A stretch of DNA of 64,000 bases from JBMNEH01 sp050948665 (GTDB lineage Bacteria > Bacillota > Clostridia > Christensenellales > UMGS416): the NCBI GenBank assembly GCA_050948665.1, contig JBMNEH010000001.1:806001-870000 (forward strand), given 5' to 3'. The notes below the pieces were generated by a model. That model was not told the origin of the DNA, made no database searches, and saw only the letters and a program-made list of their open reading frames with translations. Below are positions 45,015 to 53,610 of the stretch, piece after piece. Position 1 is the first letter of the stretch. Every line of letters begins with the position of its first letter. The position numbers were made by a program, and so were the translations under genes.

Positions 45015-46358
45015 ATGCGAATTCGCCTATTTCAAACAACAAAAGGCAAGCCTTTCTGGCAGGAGACCGATTTACCCGTGAGAAGAAGCGCCGGCACGCG
45101 GCGGTATATTGAGCTGCAGCCTGAGAAGACATACCAGCCTTTTCTTGGTCTGGGAACGGATATTAATGGCTGTAGCTGTGTCAACCTGCTGGAGATGGGA
45201 CAGCAGCGTCGGAACGAAACACTGCAGCTGTTGTTTGACAGGGAGAAGGGAGCGGGGTTTACACTGCTGCGTGACGATATCGGCTCCTCCGACTTTACCT
45301 TTGCCAGGTATGCGTTGGCGGAAAAGCCGGGGGATACGGAGCTTGAAAGCTGGGACTTCTCCCGTGAGGAAGAATACCTGTTGCCAGTATTGAAGGAAAT
45401 ATACGCTATCGCTCCGGATACCCGGCTGTTGGGCTCTCCCTGGTCCCCTCCCGGATGGATGAAGGACACGGGGCGCATGGTCGGTCCCGGAGGACGGCTG
45501 CTGCCGGAATACTATCCGACATACGCCGAATACCTAACCCGTTATATCCTGGACATGCAGGCTCATGGCCAGCTCGTGGACTATATTACTACCCAGAATG
45601 AGGTACGGGCAGATCACGGTGGCAAGTATCCCATGTGTCAATGCCTTTATACCCCGGATGAGGAACGGGATTTCATCAAGTATCACCTAATCCCTTCACT
45701 GGATGCTGCAGGACTCTATACAAAGGTATGGCTGTTTGACCATAACTGGAATATGGCTTACTATCCGGACAGGATACTCTCCGACAAAGAATTGCGTCCC
45801 CGTATTGACGGTGTGGCATGGCACCATTACGGGGGCAGTCCCCGGGTAATGACCTGTATGGCGGAAAAGTATCCTGGAATCAGACAGTATATAACAGAGG
45901 GACAGTTGGCGCCTTTCAGGAGGGCACCGGGGTCCAGAGGAACAAGTCTTGCCCGGTGCCTTAAGTGCGGTGCCGGAAGCTATATCATGTGGGTCATGGT
46001 ACTGAATGAAATAGGCGGCCCCGGAGAAGGACCTTTTATGGTTGCGCGGGATCCGGAGGACTTTCGGAGTTTTGACGTGTGCCTGTGGAACCGCAAGACC
46101 CAGTCGGTTGTCGTGAATGAGACGGTGGGGATCATGGGGCAGTACTCCCGGTATATTGAAAGAGGAGCGTTGCGCATCGCTTCCACGGAATTTTTGGATT
46201 CCGTGGCTTTTCGAAATCCTGACGGAAAGTTGGTGCTTGTGGTGGAAAACAACCGATACCCAGGGGAGAGGTTCGATTTCAGCATCCGCCTGCATGGGCA
46301 TTCCGTTCCGGCTTCCGTCCCTCCCTTTACGGTGCAGACCTATTTGCTGGAGGCGTAG
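45015..46358 (+). CDS. GH30-family glycosidase, cytoplasmic
   Basis: A 447-residue TIM-barrel enzyme with the GH30 pattern: FLGLGTDINGCSCVNL near the start, LLRDDIGSSDF, and LLGSPWSPPGWMKDTG. The acid/base glutamate is in YITTQNEVRAD near residue 197 and the nucleophile in QYITEGQLAP near residue 297. The C-terminal beta-sandwich (LVLVVENNRYPGERFDFSI) is complete. GH30 acts on beta-glucosides, beta-xylosides, beta-fucosides and glucuronoxylan. There is no signal peptide. GAGGAGC precedes the ATG. The MBL gene starts 1 bp after its stop. Confidence 0.85.
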   Translation: MRIRLFQTTKGKPFWQETDLPVRRSAGTRRYIELQPEKTYQPFLGLGTDINGCSCVNLLEMGQQRRNETLQLLFDREKGAGFTLLRDDIGSSDFTFARYALAEKPGDTELESWDFSREEEYLLPVLKEIYAIAPDTRLLGSPWSPPGWMKDTGRMVGPGGRLLPEYYPTYAEYLTRYILDMQAHGQLVDYITTQNEVRADHGGKYPMCQCLYTPDEERDFIKYHLIPSLDAAGLYTKVWLFDHNWNMAYYPDRILSDKELRPRIDGVAWHHYGGSPRVMTCMAEKYPGIRQYITEGQLAPFRRAPGSRGTSLARCLKCGAGSYIMWVMVLNEIGGPGEGPFMVARDPEDFRSFDVCLWNRKTQSVVVNETVGIMGQYSRYIERGALRIASTEFLDSVAFRNPDGKLVLVVENNRYPGERFDFSIRLHGHSVPASVPPFTVQTYLLEA

Positions 46359-46359
46359 C

Positions 46360-47208
46360 ATGAAAGAGTTTGTTGAGGTGCACGAGTTGGTTCCCGAGCG
46401 CCTTTGGGCATTGGATGAGATCCGCCGTACTACGATGTTCGTAGTAAACGGCGATGACAGGGCGATGCTGGTGGATACCGGATTTGGATTGTCGGATCTG
46501 CGGGGAATCGTCAGCCGGCTTTGCGGTGATAAACCCGTGCTGTGCGTGAATACCCATGCCCACGGAGATCATAACAGCGGAAACAGCCAATTCAACACGG
46601 TGGCTGTGGGGAGATTTGACGAGCCTTTTTCTCATAACATGAAAACTCCTGAGCAAAGGGAGACGGGGAAAAAGGGTTTGCTGTCCTTTATAGGAAATTC
46701 TCTGGAAGGGTATGCGTTCGACCCTGCGGCATGGAAACCCGGATCCGCGGGGAGGATGATTCCCTTAACCGAGGGAGATAAGCTGGAACTCGGCGGCATG
46801 ATCTTCCGGGTGATGGAAACACCCGGGCACACCCTTGGCTCGATCGCGCTTTTAGAGGAGTCACTGGGCTGGTTGTTTACGGGAGACACAGTCTTGACCT
46901 GGGAGGTGTGGGGTCAATTGGGTATATCCTCCGCCCTCCGGGTATATGCGGACAGTTTGGAAAGGCTGGCGGCGCTGGAAGACCTGACCTGGGTCTACCC
47001 TGCGCATGCCGCAGATGACCCGCCGGAAGGTTATGAAAGGTATCGGCTTCCTCCAGAACTGTTGCGGATTTATGCCGAAGGTACCCGCCGCATCGTGGAC
47101 GGGAAAGAGCAGGGAAGGGACTATACCGAGAAAAACCCGGCTTTCTGCGGAATGCGGTACGTGCTTTTTTCCTGCGGCGGTATGGCCTACGACCCGGAAA
47201 GGATCTGA
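46360..47208 (+). CDS. Metallo-beta-lactamase-fold hydrolase paired with GH30
   Basis: A 282-residue MBL-fold protein. Canonical metal motif NTHAHGDHNSGN (HxHxDH) is present near residue 66. GHTLGSIALL, FTGDTV and YPAHAADDP supply the remaining metal ligands. It starts 1 bp after the GH30 stop, with CTGGAGG upstream, so the two are cotranslated. It is longer than the GH2-linked MBL protein (29951-30640), the extra residues lying between the HxHxDH motif and the next ligand. Substrate unknown. Confidence 0.82.
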   Translation: MKEFVEVHELVPERLWALDEIRRTTMFVVNGDDRAMLVDTGFGLSDLRGIVSRLCGDKPVLCVNTHAHGDHNSGNSQFNTVAVGRFDEPFSHNMKTPEQRETGKKGLLSFIGNSLEGYAFDPAAWKPGSAGRMIPLTEGDKLELGGMIFRVMETPGHTLGSIALLEESLGWLFTGDTVLTWEVWGQLGISSALRVYADSLERLAALEDLTWVYPAHAADDPPEGYERYRLPPELLRIYAEGTRRIVDGKEQGRDYTEKNPAFCGMRYVLFSCGGMAYDPERI

Positions 47209-47265
47209 GGGGGATATCCGGTTGAAATAAGAGATTAAAAAGAAAGCTTATGAGAGGTGATTGCA

Positions 47266-47517
47266 ATGAAAAGAATTTTACCGTGGGTACAATGGATCGC
47301 ATTTGTTATATTGCTTACAGACTGGGCGGTCATCGGCATACAATTGCTGAACGGGAATTATGACGTTCTGGCAGGGGGGTATGTGGCTCTCATCAGTTTA
47401 CTGGTTTTCGTCGTCTCCCTGATCATCAGAGCCTTGATAAACAAATGCACCTACTGCGGGAAAATACGAATGTCGCAGGGTGAATACTGTTCTCATTGCG
47501 GGAGGAAGCCGGAATAA
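47266..47517 (+). CDS. Small membrane protein with C-terminal zinc ribbon
   Basis: An 83-residue protein, not matched to a named family. Two hydrophobic helices lie at about residues 7-25 and 35-55, and then CTYCGKIRMSQGEYCSHCG forms a zinc-ribbon-like pair of CxxC motifs in the cytoplasm. The ATG at 47266 follows GAGGTGA by 6 bases. Small zinc-ribbon membrane proteins of this sort are common in clostridia and mostly uncharacterised. It stands alone between the MBL gene and a hairpin. Confidence 0.65.
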   Translation: MKRILPWVQWIAFVILLTDWAVIGIQLLNGNYDVLAGGYVALISLLVFVVSLIIRALINKCTYCGKIRMSQGEYCSHCGRKPE

Positions 47518-47557
47518 TAAACGCTGGACAGAAAGAGTCCGGAAAGGACGCAAATAT

Positions 47558-47590
47558 AAAGGAGGGTGCTTCCCGAGAAGTCCCTCCTTT
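47558..47590 (-). terminator. Likely terminator of the apbE operon
   Basis: An AAAGGAGGG/CCCTCCTTT stem has a 15-nt loop. On the minus strand it is followed by a T-rich ATATTTG tract. It lies 10 bp beyond the apbE stop. Confidence 0.6.
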
Positions 47591-47599
47591 GGTATGATT

Positions 47600-48628
47600 T
47601 TATGAACAGGCATTCCGGAGGGCGAACCCGGGAGAGCGGGCTTCCTGACCTTCGACAGTGATCCACAAAGCTTTTGCTCCCCCGAATGCACGCAGCAGCG
47701 CCGACCCCCTGTCCATCGGCAGGTTAAACAGCGCGGTGGATAAAGCGTCTGCCACAGCGGAATCCCTGTGCTGCACAGTCACAGAAGCAAAGCGGGTAGC
47801 GGGAGCCATGGTTTCCGGATCAATGATATGGCAATAGCGCTGCCCGTCTATCTCGAAGTAACGTTGATAGCTGCCGCTGGTAACCAATGCCTGTGATGAC
47901 AGGGGAAGCGTATACAACAGCTCTGAGGTGTTGAAGGGATCGTCGATACCGGCAATCCATGGGGTATCATCGTTTTTTCCGCCAACGGCGCGAAGGTTTC
48001 CGCCAAGATCGAGAAGAACGAAGGTCCTCCCCTGGGCTTCCAGCTCCCGGGCGATTTCTTCCGCTGCCCACCCCTTGGCAATGGCACCTAAATCCAGCTT
48101 CATGCCGGCAGGCAGCGAGACGGAATGGGCAGCATCGTCCATCAGGATTTGTGTGTAATCCGTCATCAGCGCAGCGGACGCAAGTGCTTTCGCATCCGGC
48201 AAAGCGGCATTTTCCGGATCTTCCAGCGCTTTTGCTGCGGTCTCCTTCCAGAGCAACGTAACACTGCCGAGAGCGATATTCACGGCGCCATCTGTGCGCG
48301 CGGCCATGTCCAGCCCAAAGAGAATGATTTTATACAGCTCGTCATCTACGGTAAAAGGGCCGGTGCCTGCAGCTTGGTTCAGCGCATAGACCCCTCTTAC
48401 CCCCGGGCGGGGCGATATAGCGTCACAAAGCAGGTGGTATTCCTCCAAACGAAAAAACACCTGTTTTGTAAGCGCATCAAAATCCGACCGGCTATCACAC
48501 CGGGCGGAGATCCTGCATACTGTATCAAAATACTCCAATGTGAAGGCTTCGTATATTTGGGAACGTGGGGTGCAACCGGATGACAGGCAGATGATCAAAA
48601 GGAGTGAAATCCATATACGTCTATTCAT
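47600..48628 (-). CDS. apbE: FAD:protein FMN transferase lipoprotein
   Basis: A 342-residue lipoprotein; the lipobox LSSGC puts the cysteine at residue 19. ApbE motifs include DLGAIAKGWAAEEIAREL, LLDLGGNLRAVGGK and YCHIIDPETMAPATRF (the HIIDP flavin/metal motif), then VADALSTALF. It attaches FMN to threonine residues of extracellular or membrane proteins such as RnfG/NqrC and fumarate reductase-type enzymes. I start at ATG 48628, which overlaps the stop of the small gene upstream; the ATG at 48649 is possible. Its own target is not in the window. Confidence 0.92.
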   Translation of the reverse strand: MNRRIWISLLLIICLSSGCTPRSQIYEAFTLEYFDTVCRISARCDSRSDFDALTKQVFFRLEEYHLLCDAISPRPGVRGVYALNQAAGTGPFTVDDELYKIILFGLDMAARTDGAVNIALGSVTLLWKETAAKALEDPENAALPDAKALASAALMTDYTQILMDDAAHSVSLPAGMKLDLGAIAKGWAAEEIARELEAQGRTFVLLDLGGNLRAVGGKNDDTPWIAGIDDPFNTSELLYTLPLSSQALVTSGSYQRYFEIDGQRYCHIIDPETMAPATRFASVTVQHRDSAVADALSTALFNLPMDRGSALLRAFGGAKALWITVEGQEARSPGFALRNACS

Positions 48629-48801
48629 TTCGGTAAAACCACATAACACAACAGCTCCGGCTGTTCACGGGGCTGTGTAATGAAATGCCGCATAATAACA
48701 ACACCAAACCGAGCGCCGGTATGCAGCACCTCCCCGGGATTCGACTGTAGGGGGAACTCGATACGCTTTTGAGGATGCGCAAAGAGAGAACAAACAGGCA
48801 T
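48625..48801 (-). CDS. Small protein of unknown function (58 residues)
   Basis: Unrecognised. MPVCSLFAHPQKRIEF begins the protein and it ends in LLCYVVLPK. There is no transmembrane helix, but the middle (FGVVIMRHFI) is strongly hydrophobic and may form a buried strand or helix. The reading is supported by a very good AAGGAGG site before ATG 48801 and by an ATGA overlap with apbE. The gene lies 20 bp after the phosphopantetheinyl transferase. Short length makes the coding call less sure than for its neighbours. Confidence 0.55.
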   Translation of the reverse strand: MPVCSLFAHPQKRIEFPLQSNPGEVLHTGARFGVVIMRHFITQPREQPELLCYVVLPK

Positions 48802-48821
48802 ATAAACAACCTCCTTCATGC

Positions 48822-49445
48822 TTATAAATCCGTCAGGCACACAGGGTTGATCAGGGGATCCCGGCAGCAAACTGCGCCAAGGTAGCCATAGGGGAGAGAA
48901 AGGTCCGTTAAACAGGCATTTTCAGGAGGCGGGGTAACAGACTTCCGCCAAAGGAATGCCTGAAAAATCCGGGAGTGGCCGATCCCCACACCGAGGAACT
49001 TTCCATAGCTTTCTTTACGTGTCCAGAGAGAAAGAATATTCTCCGCCCTGAAGCCTTCCGTCTCTAACGCATCAAGTTCGCCGGGGCAGGCAAACTTGTG
49101 CAGTAATGCCGGCGATACTGGCCGTAGGGCCTCAATATCCGCGCCTACCGGACTGTCTGCGATAGCACATAGCACCATTTCTCCCGAATGTGCAATGGAA
49201 AAGTGCAGTCCGGGTTCCTTCGCAAGGAAGGGCTTGCCCCTCTCGGTCTCCGTCCAAGAGTCAAGGCTGACCCGTCTTCCGGCAAAAGTATCCAGACCGA
49301 TACGCAGTAGCTTGTGGGAAGAGGCTGCGCGCCGGCGGTCATCGCTGTGAACCAGCCGGGCGCACCGTACAAGACGGGGCCGCGGCATATCTTCCGGCAG
49401 CGCAACGTCTCCTTCCGGCAGCCGGGCGGCAAAAACCTGTATCAT
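48822..49445 (-). CDS. 4'-phosphopantetheinyl transferase, Sfp type
   Basis: A 207-residue protein. GADIEALRPVSP (magnesium-binding aspartate and glutamate) and WTRKESYGKFLGVG (the second signature) define the Sfp superfamily. FSIAHSGEMVLCAIAD precedes them, as in Sfp. It transfers the phosphopantetheine arm of CoA onto carrier proteins, either of fatty acid synthesis or of polyketide/nonribosomal peptide assembly. No such synthetase is in the window. The start at 49445 is chosen on homology; ATGs at 49484 and 49499 lack ribosome sites. Length suits the Sfp group better than the short AcpS group. Confidence 0.88.
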   Translation of the reverse strand: MIQVFAARLPEGDVALPEDMPRPRLVRCARLVHSDDRRRAASSHKLLRIGLDTFAGRRVSLDSWTETERGKPFLAKEPGLHFSIAHSGEMVLCAIADSPVGADIEALRPVSPALLHKFACPGELDALETEGFRAENILSLWTRKESYGKFLGVGIGHSRIFQAFLWRKSVTPPPENACLTDLSLPYGYLGAVCCRDPLINPVCLTDL

Positions 49446-49539
49446 ATGCTTTTTCCCTTTCCGAATCCGCAATTCTTCAGTCATATGAAAACCATTCAAC
49501 TTTACCGCAGGCTTTTTATATTCCCTGCGTATTGATTTA

Positions 49540-50574
49540 TTAGTCCAGTGTGCGATAGCCGGCAGCCCGCAGGAGCCGGTTCATTACCGCCAAGCCCATC
49601 CCGGAGGGAGGTACGCTCTGGCAAAGTCCTATGGATGCCCCTGACTCATCCACCTGTCGAAGGACGGAAAATAGGTTTTCTGCCAAGGTTTCCGGGTGCT
49701 TCAGACTGCCCCAGGGGATCCTGCGGCGGCTGCCAGCAGAGGGAGCCATCTCCTCGACAATCAATAATATGGGGCGTTTTCCCTGACCTTCGAGAATATC
49801 ATAGGCATCCGACAGTCGACGGATCTGTGTGTCAGGCTCGCCAATCGCTACGCGGAGAGGGGTGTTAGGCGCATAGTGCCGGTGTTTCATTCCCGGGGAA
49901 GGTGCGATTCGCCTCCCTTCCAGTGGCGCAAGCACAGCCGGATCGATTTTAACCTGCTGTACAACGGTCTCCAACATCTCCGGTGTGATCCCGCCGGGGC
50001 GCAGAATACGCACGCCGTTCCCCTCCAAAGATATTACGGTGGACTCCAAGCCTACCCTGCAGCTGCCTCCATCCAGTATCATAGGGATGCGACCTCTCAA
50101 ATCCTCCCATACCCGGCCGGCATCCGTAGGACTGGGGCGGCCGCTGCGGTTGGCGGAAGGAGCGGCAATGGGGACTCCGGCTGCCTGGATTAGCGCTGTG
50201 GCTACAGGGTGATCAGGCATTCTCACGGATACCGTAGGCAGCCCCGCCCGCGCTTCCGGGGGTATCACTCCGGATGCCGGGAGAATAATCGTCAGAGGTC
50301 CCGGCCAAAATGCTGCCGCCAGCGCCCGAGCAAGGGGGGGAGTATCCTCTACTAAAGGAAGCCATGCAGAGAATTCTGCGATATGCTGTATAAGGGGATT
50401 GTCCCGGGGACGGTCTTTTGCCTCGAAAACACGGCGGACAGCCTCGCTGTCGGTACCGTCCGCCCCTAATCCGTATACCGTTTCTGTGGGGAAAGCGACC
50501 ACCTGCCCCTTTCGAATCAACGCAGCCCCTTGGGCTATTCCCGCTTTATCCGCTTTCTGAAGAATTGTGTTCAT
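49540..50574 (-). CDS. sua5: L-threonylcarbamoyladenylate synthase (Sua5 type)
   Basis: A 344-residue enzyme. The TsaC/YrdC domain has KGQVVAFPTETVYGLGADG near residue 22, AKDRPRDNPLIQHI and PAPSANRSGRPSPT. A C-terminal Sua5 domain (SPGMKHRHYAPNTPL onwards) is present. It makes threonylcarbamoyl-AMP, the precursor of the t6A modification at position 37 of ANN-decoding tRNAs. AGAGGAAG precedes ATG 50574. Phosphopantetheinyl transferase follows 94 bp later in the same direction. Confidence 0.95.
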   Translation of the reverse strand: MNTILQKADKAGIAQGAALIRKGQVVAFPTETVYGLGADGTDSEAVRRVFEAKDRPRDNPLIQHIAEFSAWLPLVEDTPPLARALAAAFWPGPLTIILPASGVIPPEARAGLPTVSVRMPDHPVATALIQAAGVPIAAPSANRSGRPSPTDAGRVWEDLRGRIPMILDGGSCRVGLESTVISLEGNGVRILRPGGITPEMLETVVQQVKIDPAVLAPLEGRRIAPSPGMKHRHYAPNTPLRVAIGEPDTQIRRLSDAYDILEGQGKRPILLIVEEMAPSAGSRRRIPWGSLKHPETLAENLFSVLRQVDESGASIGLCQSVPPSGMGLAVMNRLLRAAGYRTLD

Positions 50575-50596
50575 AAACTTCCTCTGTTTATACAAT
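50568..50596 (+). promoter_or_regulatory. Possible promoter of the structured RNA at 50.6 kb
   Basis: TACAAT at 50591-50596 lies 17 bp after TGTTCA (50568-50573), a weak -35, with start expected near 50603. It overlaps the beginning of sua5 on the other strand. Confidence 0.35.
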
Positions 50597-50602
50597 ATCA
50601 CC

Positions 50603-50760
50603 GACTTGTATTACGCTGTTTCAATGCACCCCTACGGCAGGGAATACCGGCGTTTTCGGTTTTGTGACCCCGGACAGTCTCAAAGGGAGGTGCCGTGCTT
50701 ACGAAAGCACCTACTCCCTGCCGAATCCCCTTCCGATTATCTTCGGAGTGCATTATCCTG
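50603..50760 (+). ncRNA. Candidate structured non-coding RNA, family not identified
   Basis: This gene-free stretch can fold into one long rod. A 7-bp stem AATGCAC (50623-50629)/GTGCATT (50748-50754) encloses a 9-bp stem CGGCAGGGA (50635-50643)/TCCCTGCCG (50715-50723). Between them lie an asymmetric bubble and a small TCCG/CGGA hairpin. Inside are GTGCTT/AAGCAC (50695-50710) and ACCG/CGGT (50646-50660). The closing stem, central bubble and side hairpin recall 6S RNA, but I could not match a family consensus. Either strand could be the transcript. The rest of the gap, 50761-51054, shows no gene. Confidence 0.4.
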
Positions 50761-51054
50761 TGTTCGTTCCGCGGAGGGCACATTTCTTTGAAGACCGGCG
50801 TTTGCTTGATCACATGGTACGAGAGCCGATTGACTCACACTCGCTTTTTCCATCCCCGTGACAATCGTGCGGTCTTACCGGAAGTCACTTTCACTCAGTA
50901 TAACATACCCGCTCTTTTTTTCAATCAAACGCATACAGGTTTATTTTGGTCAGCAGGAAACAATCGATATTTGTCGAATAAAACAAATGTACTTGCTTAC
51001 AAGGCATTATCGGAAGACGCTTTGTATATTTAAATGCGACACGGAGGGAATAAA

Positions 51055-52383
51055 ATGGGTCTGTTAAAAGCGATAGGCGGCGCCGTAGGAGGCGTGTTGG
51101 CCGATCAATGGAGAGAGTATTTCTACTGTGAGTCTCTTGGTGAGGATGTCCTGGTAACAAGGGGCGCCAAACGCACCAGCAGCAGGCGCAGCAGCAATGT
51201 CAAGGGCGAGGACAATATCATCAGCAACGGTTCTATTATAGCGGTGAACGAAGGCCAGTGCATGATGATTGTGGATCAAGGCCAGGTAGTAGAATTTTGC
51301 GCGGAACCGGGAGAGTTTATTTTTGACACCTCCACGGAACCTACCTGCTTGTACGGCGGATTCGGTAAGGGACTTTTGGCTTCTTTCAAGAATGTGGGCA
51401 AGCGTTTTACCCTGGGCGGTGATACTGGGAAGGATCAGAGAGTCTATTTCTTTAACACAAAGGAAATTGTCGGGAATAAATACGGCACACCCAATGCCGT
51501 GCCTTTCCGCGTTGTAGACAAGAACATCGGTCTTGATATCGATATTGCGATCCGCTGCCACGGAGAGTATTCCTATAAGCTGGTCGATCCCATGATATTC
51601 TACGTAAACGTATGCGGCAATGTCACGGAAGACTACAAGCGGGATCGTTTGGACAGCCAGTTAAAAACAGAACTGATGACAGCCCTCCAACCCGCTTTCG
51701 CGAAAATCAGCGAAATGGGCATCCGTTACAGCGCTCTTCCCGGCCATACAATTGAAATGGCAGAGGCTTTAAACGAGGTTCTTTCCGCGAAGTGGAGGGA
51801 TTCCAGGGGAATCGCGATAGCTTCTTTCGGCGTAAGTTCCGTAAAGGCATCCGAGGAAGACGAGGCGATGATCAAACAGCTTCAGAGGAACGCCGTCATG
51901 CGGGATCCCACAATGGCTGCGGCGCACCTTGTAGGCGCCCAGGCCGAGGCAATGACCACTGCTGCCGGAAACCCTTCCGCAGGCCCTGTCATGGCCTTTG
52001 CCGGTATGAATATGGCCGGAGCCGCCGGGGGTATGAACGCCCAAAATCTCTTTGCAATGGGGCAGCAACAGCAACAGCAGGCACAGCAGCCTGCTCAGAC
52101 GGCTCCCCCCGCCGGAGAGTGGGTTTGCGGATGCGGCAATAAAAACACCGGGCGTTTCTGTGTGGAATGCGGGAAGCCAAAGCCCGCAGACGAAGGCTGG
52201 ACCTGTGCCTGCGGCGCAGTGAACAAGGGTCGCTTCTGCCAAGAATGCGGACAGCCCAAGCCTGCTTCTGCCAAAATGTATCGGTGCGATAAGTGCGGCT
52301 GGGAACCGGCCGATAAGACGAACCCACCCAAATTTTGCCCGGAGTGCGGGAATATTTTTGATGAAAATGATGTGATCAATTAA
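51055..52383 (+). CDS. SPFH-domain protein with three C-terminal zinc ribbons
   Basis: A 442-residue protein. N-terminal SPFH/band-7-like domain (about residues 1-260) with QWREYFYCESLGEDVLV and the strand set DIDIAIRCHGEYSYKL. Then a helical stalk (EDEAMIKQLQRNAVMRDPTMAAAHLVGAQAEAM), a glutamine-rich linker, and three zinc ribbons (CGCGNKN...CVECG, CACGAVN...CQECG, CDKCGWEP...CPECG). There is no transmembrane helix. Some databases label this family a virion core-like protein, without proven function. GGAGGG precedes ATG 51055. It is followed 11 bp later by a zinc-ribbon membrane protein. Confidence 0.82.
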   Translation: MGLLKAIGGAVGGVLADQWREYFYCESLGEDVLVTRGAKRTSSRRSSNVKGEDNIISNGSIIAVNEGQCMMIVDQGQVVEFCAEPGEFIFDTSTEPTCLYGGFGKGLLASFKNVGKRFTLGGDTGKDQRVYFFNTKEIVGNKYGTPNAVPFRVVDKNIGLDIDIAIRCHGEYSYKLVDPMIFYVNVCGNVTEDYKRDRLDSQLKTELMTALQPAFAKISEMGIRYSALPGHTIEMAEALNEVLSAKWRDSRGIAIASFGVSSVKASEEDEAMIKQLQRNAVMRDPTMAAAHLVGAQAEAMTTAAGNPSAGPVMAFAGMNMAGAAGGMNAQNLFAMGQQQQQQAQQPAQTAPPAGEWVCGCGNKNTGRFCVECGKPKPADEGWTCACGAVNKGRFCQECGQPKPASAKMYRCDKCGWEPADKTNPPKFCPECGNIFDENDVIN

Positions 52384-52394
52384 CGGAGGAAATT

Positions 52395-53492
52395 ATGGAT
52401 CAGCCAGATATCATCGCAGAAGCCAGGACGCTGAAGGAGACAGACAGAAAATGTCCTGAATGCGGAGGTACCATGGATTACTCTCCTGAGGCAAAGGGTC
52501 TGCTTTGCCCTTACTGCGGTCATGCGGAGGAAGTTCCTTCCGGAGAGGAGGAAATCGCGCAGGAGCTGGATTTTTCGGATGCCGAACATAAAGGCAACTG
52601 CGACTGGGGTGTGGAAAAGAAAACCGTAATCTGCAAATCCTGCGGCGCTGAGTCCATATATGACGCGCTGGAGGTATCCAATGTTTGCCCTTATTGCGGT
52701 TCAAATCAGGTTACCGAGGCGGCAGATGAGAAAACCCTCGCGCCCAACGGCGTGTGCCCCTTTGAGGTCACGGCAAAGCAAGCCGGGGGGAATTTCACAA
52801 AATGGATCAAGGGGAAGCTTTTTACCCCCTCCGCCGCCAAGAAATCCGCGCATCCCGATGCATTTAAGGGGGTCTACCTGCCCTATTGGACTTTTGACAC
52901 CGATACTAAATCCCGGTACACCGCGCGATACGGGATCGATAAGCAGGTAAAGAAGCAGGACGGTACCACCGAGACCCAGACGACCTGGTACAACACATCA
53001 GGCTTGTATAACCAGTTTATCGACGACCAGCTGGTGATTGCAACCAACCGTTATGATGCCGACCTGATGCGCCGTATCGAACCCTTCCGCACAGCGGAAA
53101 GTAAGGGTTACAAGCCCGAGTATGTAGCGGGCTATATATCCGAACGGTATTCCATAGGCCTGCAACAGGGCTGGGAAACCGCAAAGGCGGCTATTGACGC
53201 CACGCTGCGAAGCAATATAACCGGGAAGATTCGAAGCGAACGGAACGCCGATCGTGTAGATCGACTCCGGGTATGGACAAATTACGCTGACTTAAAATAT
53301 AAGTATCTGATGCTACCCGTGTGGTTGTCCTCCTTTACTTTCCAAAAAAAGGTATATCGTTTTATGGTAAACGGTCAGACAGGCGCCGTGGGCGGAAAGG
53401 CGCCGGTATCCGCTCTTAGGGTTACGATTGCCATACTTATAGGCATCGCTTTACTGGCGCTGTTGATATGGCTGTTCAGTATGGGTAAATAA
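52395..53492 (+). CDS. Zinc-ribbon membrane protein, partner of the SPFH protein
   Basis: A 365-residue protein. Two N-terminal zinc ribbons (CPECGGTM...CPYCG and CKSCGAES...CPYCG) are followed by a globular region with YLPYWTFDTDTKSRY and a conserved VWLSSFTFQKKVYRFMVNGQTG near residue 315. One transmembrane helix lies at about 341-361. Similar proteins are often mislabelled as replication or helicase factors because of the zinc ribbons; no helicase motif is visible. It is transcribed with the SPFH gene. Function unknown; a membrane-associated complex is likely. Confidence 0.75.
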   Translation: MDQPDIIAEARTLKETDRKCPECGGTMDYSPEAKGLLCPYCGHAEEVPSGEEEIAQELDFSDAEHKGNCDWGVEKKTVICKSCGAESIYDALEVSNVCPYCGSNQVTEAADEKTLAPNGVCPFEVTAKQAGGNFTKWIKGKLFTPSAAKKSAHPDAFKGVYLPYWTFDTDTKSRYTARYGIDKQVKKQDGTTETQTTWYNTSGLYNQFIDDQLVIATNRYDADLMRRIEPFRTAESKGYKPEYVAGYISERYSIGLQQGWETAKAAIDATLRSNITGKIRSERNADRVDRLRVWTNYADLKYKYLMLPVWLSSFTFQKKVYRFMVNGQTGAVGGKAPVSALRVTIAILIGIALLALLIWLFSMGK

Positions 53493-53507
53493 TTCTATCG
53501 ACCTGAC

Positions 53508-53543
53508 AAGGAGAGCCTTTTCGAAGGAAGAGCTCTCCTTTTG
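53508..53543 (+). terminator. Terminator of the SPFH operon
   Basis: An AAGGAGAGC/GCTCTCCTT stem with a 15-nt loop is followed by TTG, then a T-rich stretch. Confidence 0.7.
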
Positions 53544-53610
53544 TTTATGTGGAATATATTCAAAATCAATGAAAATTATTAGAGATTATGAACAAACTAA
53601 CCGAAGAGGG

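Noticed and set aside
50603..50760. SRP RNA, RNase P RNA, tmRNA or common riboswitch in the gap
   Set aside because: None of the hallmark motifs I know for these (for example the SRP tetraloop region or the FMN and cobalamin conserved segments) appears in the right order.
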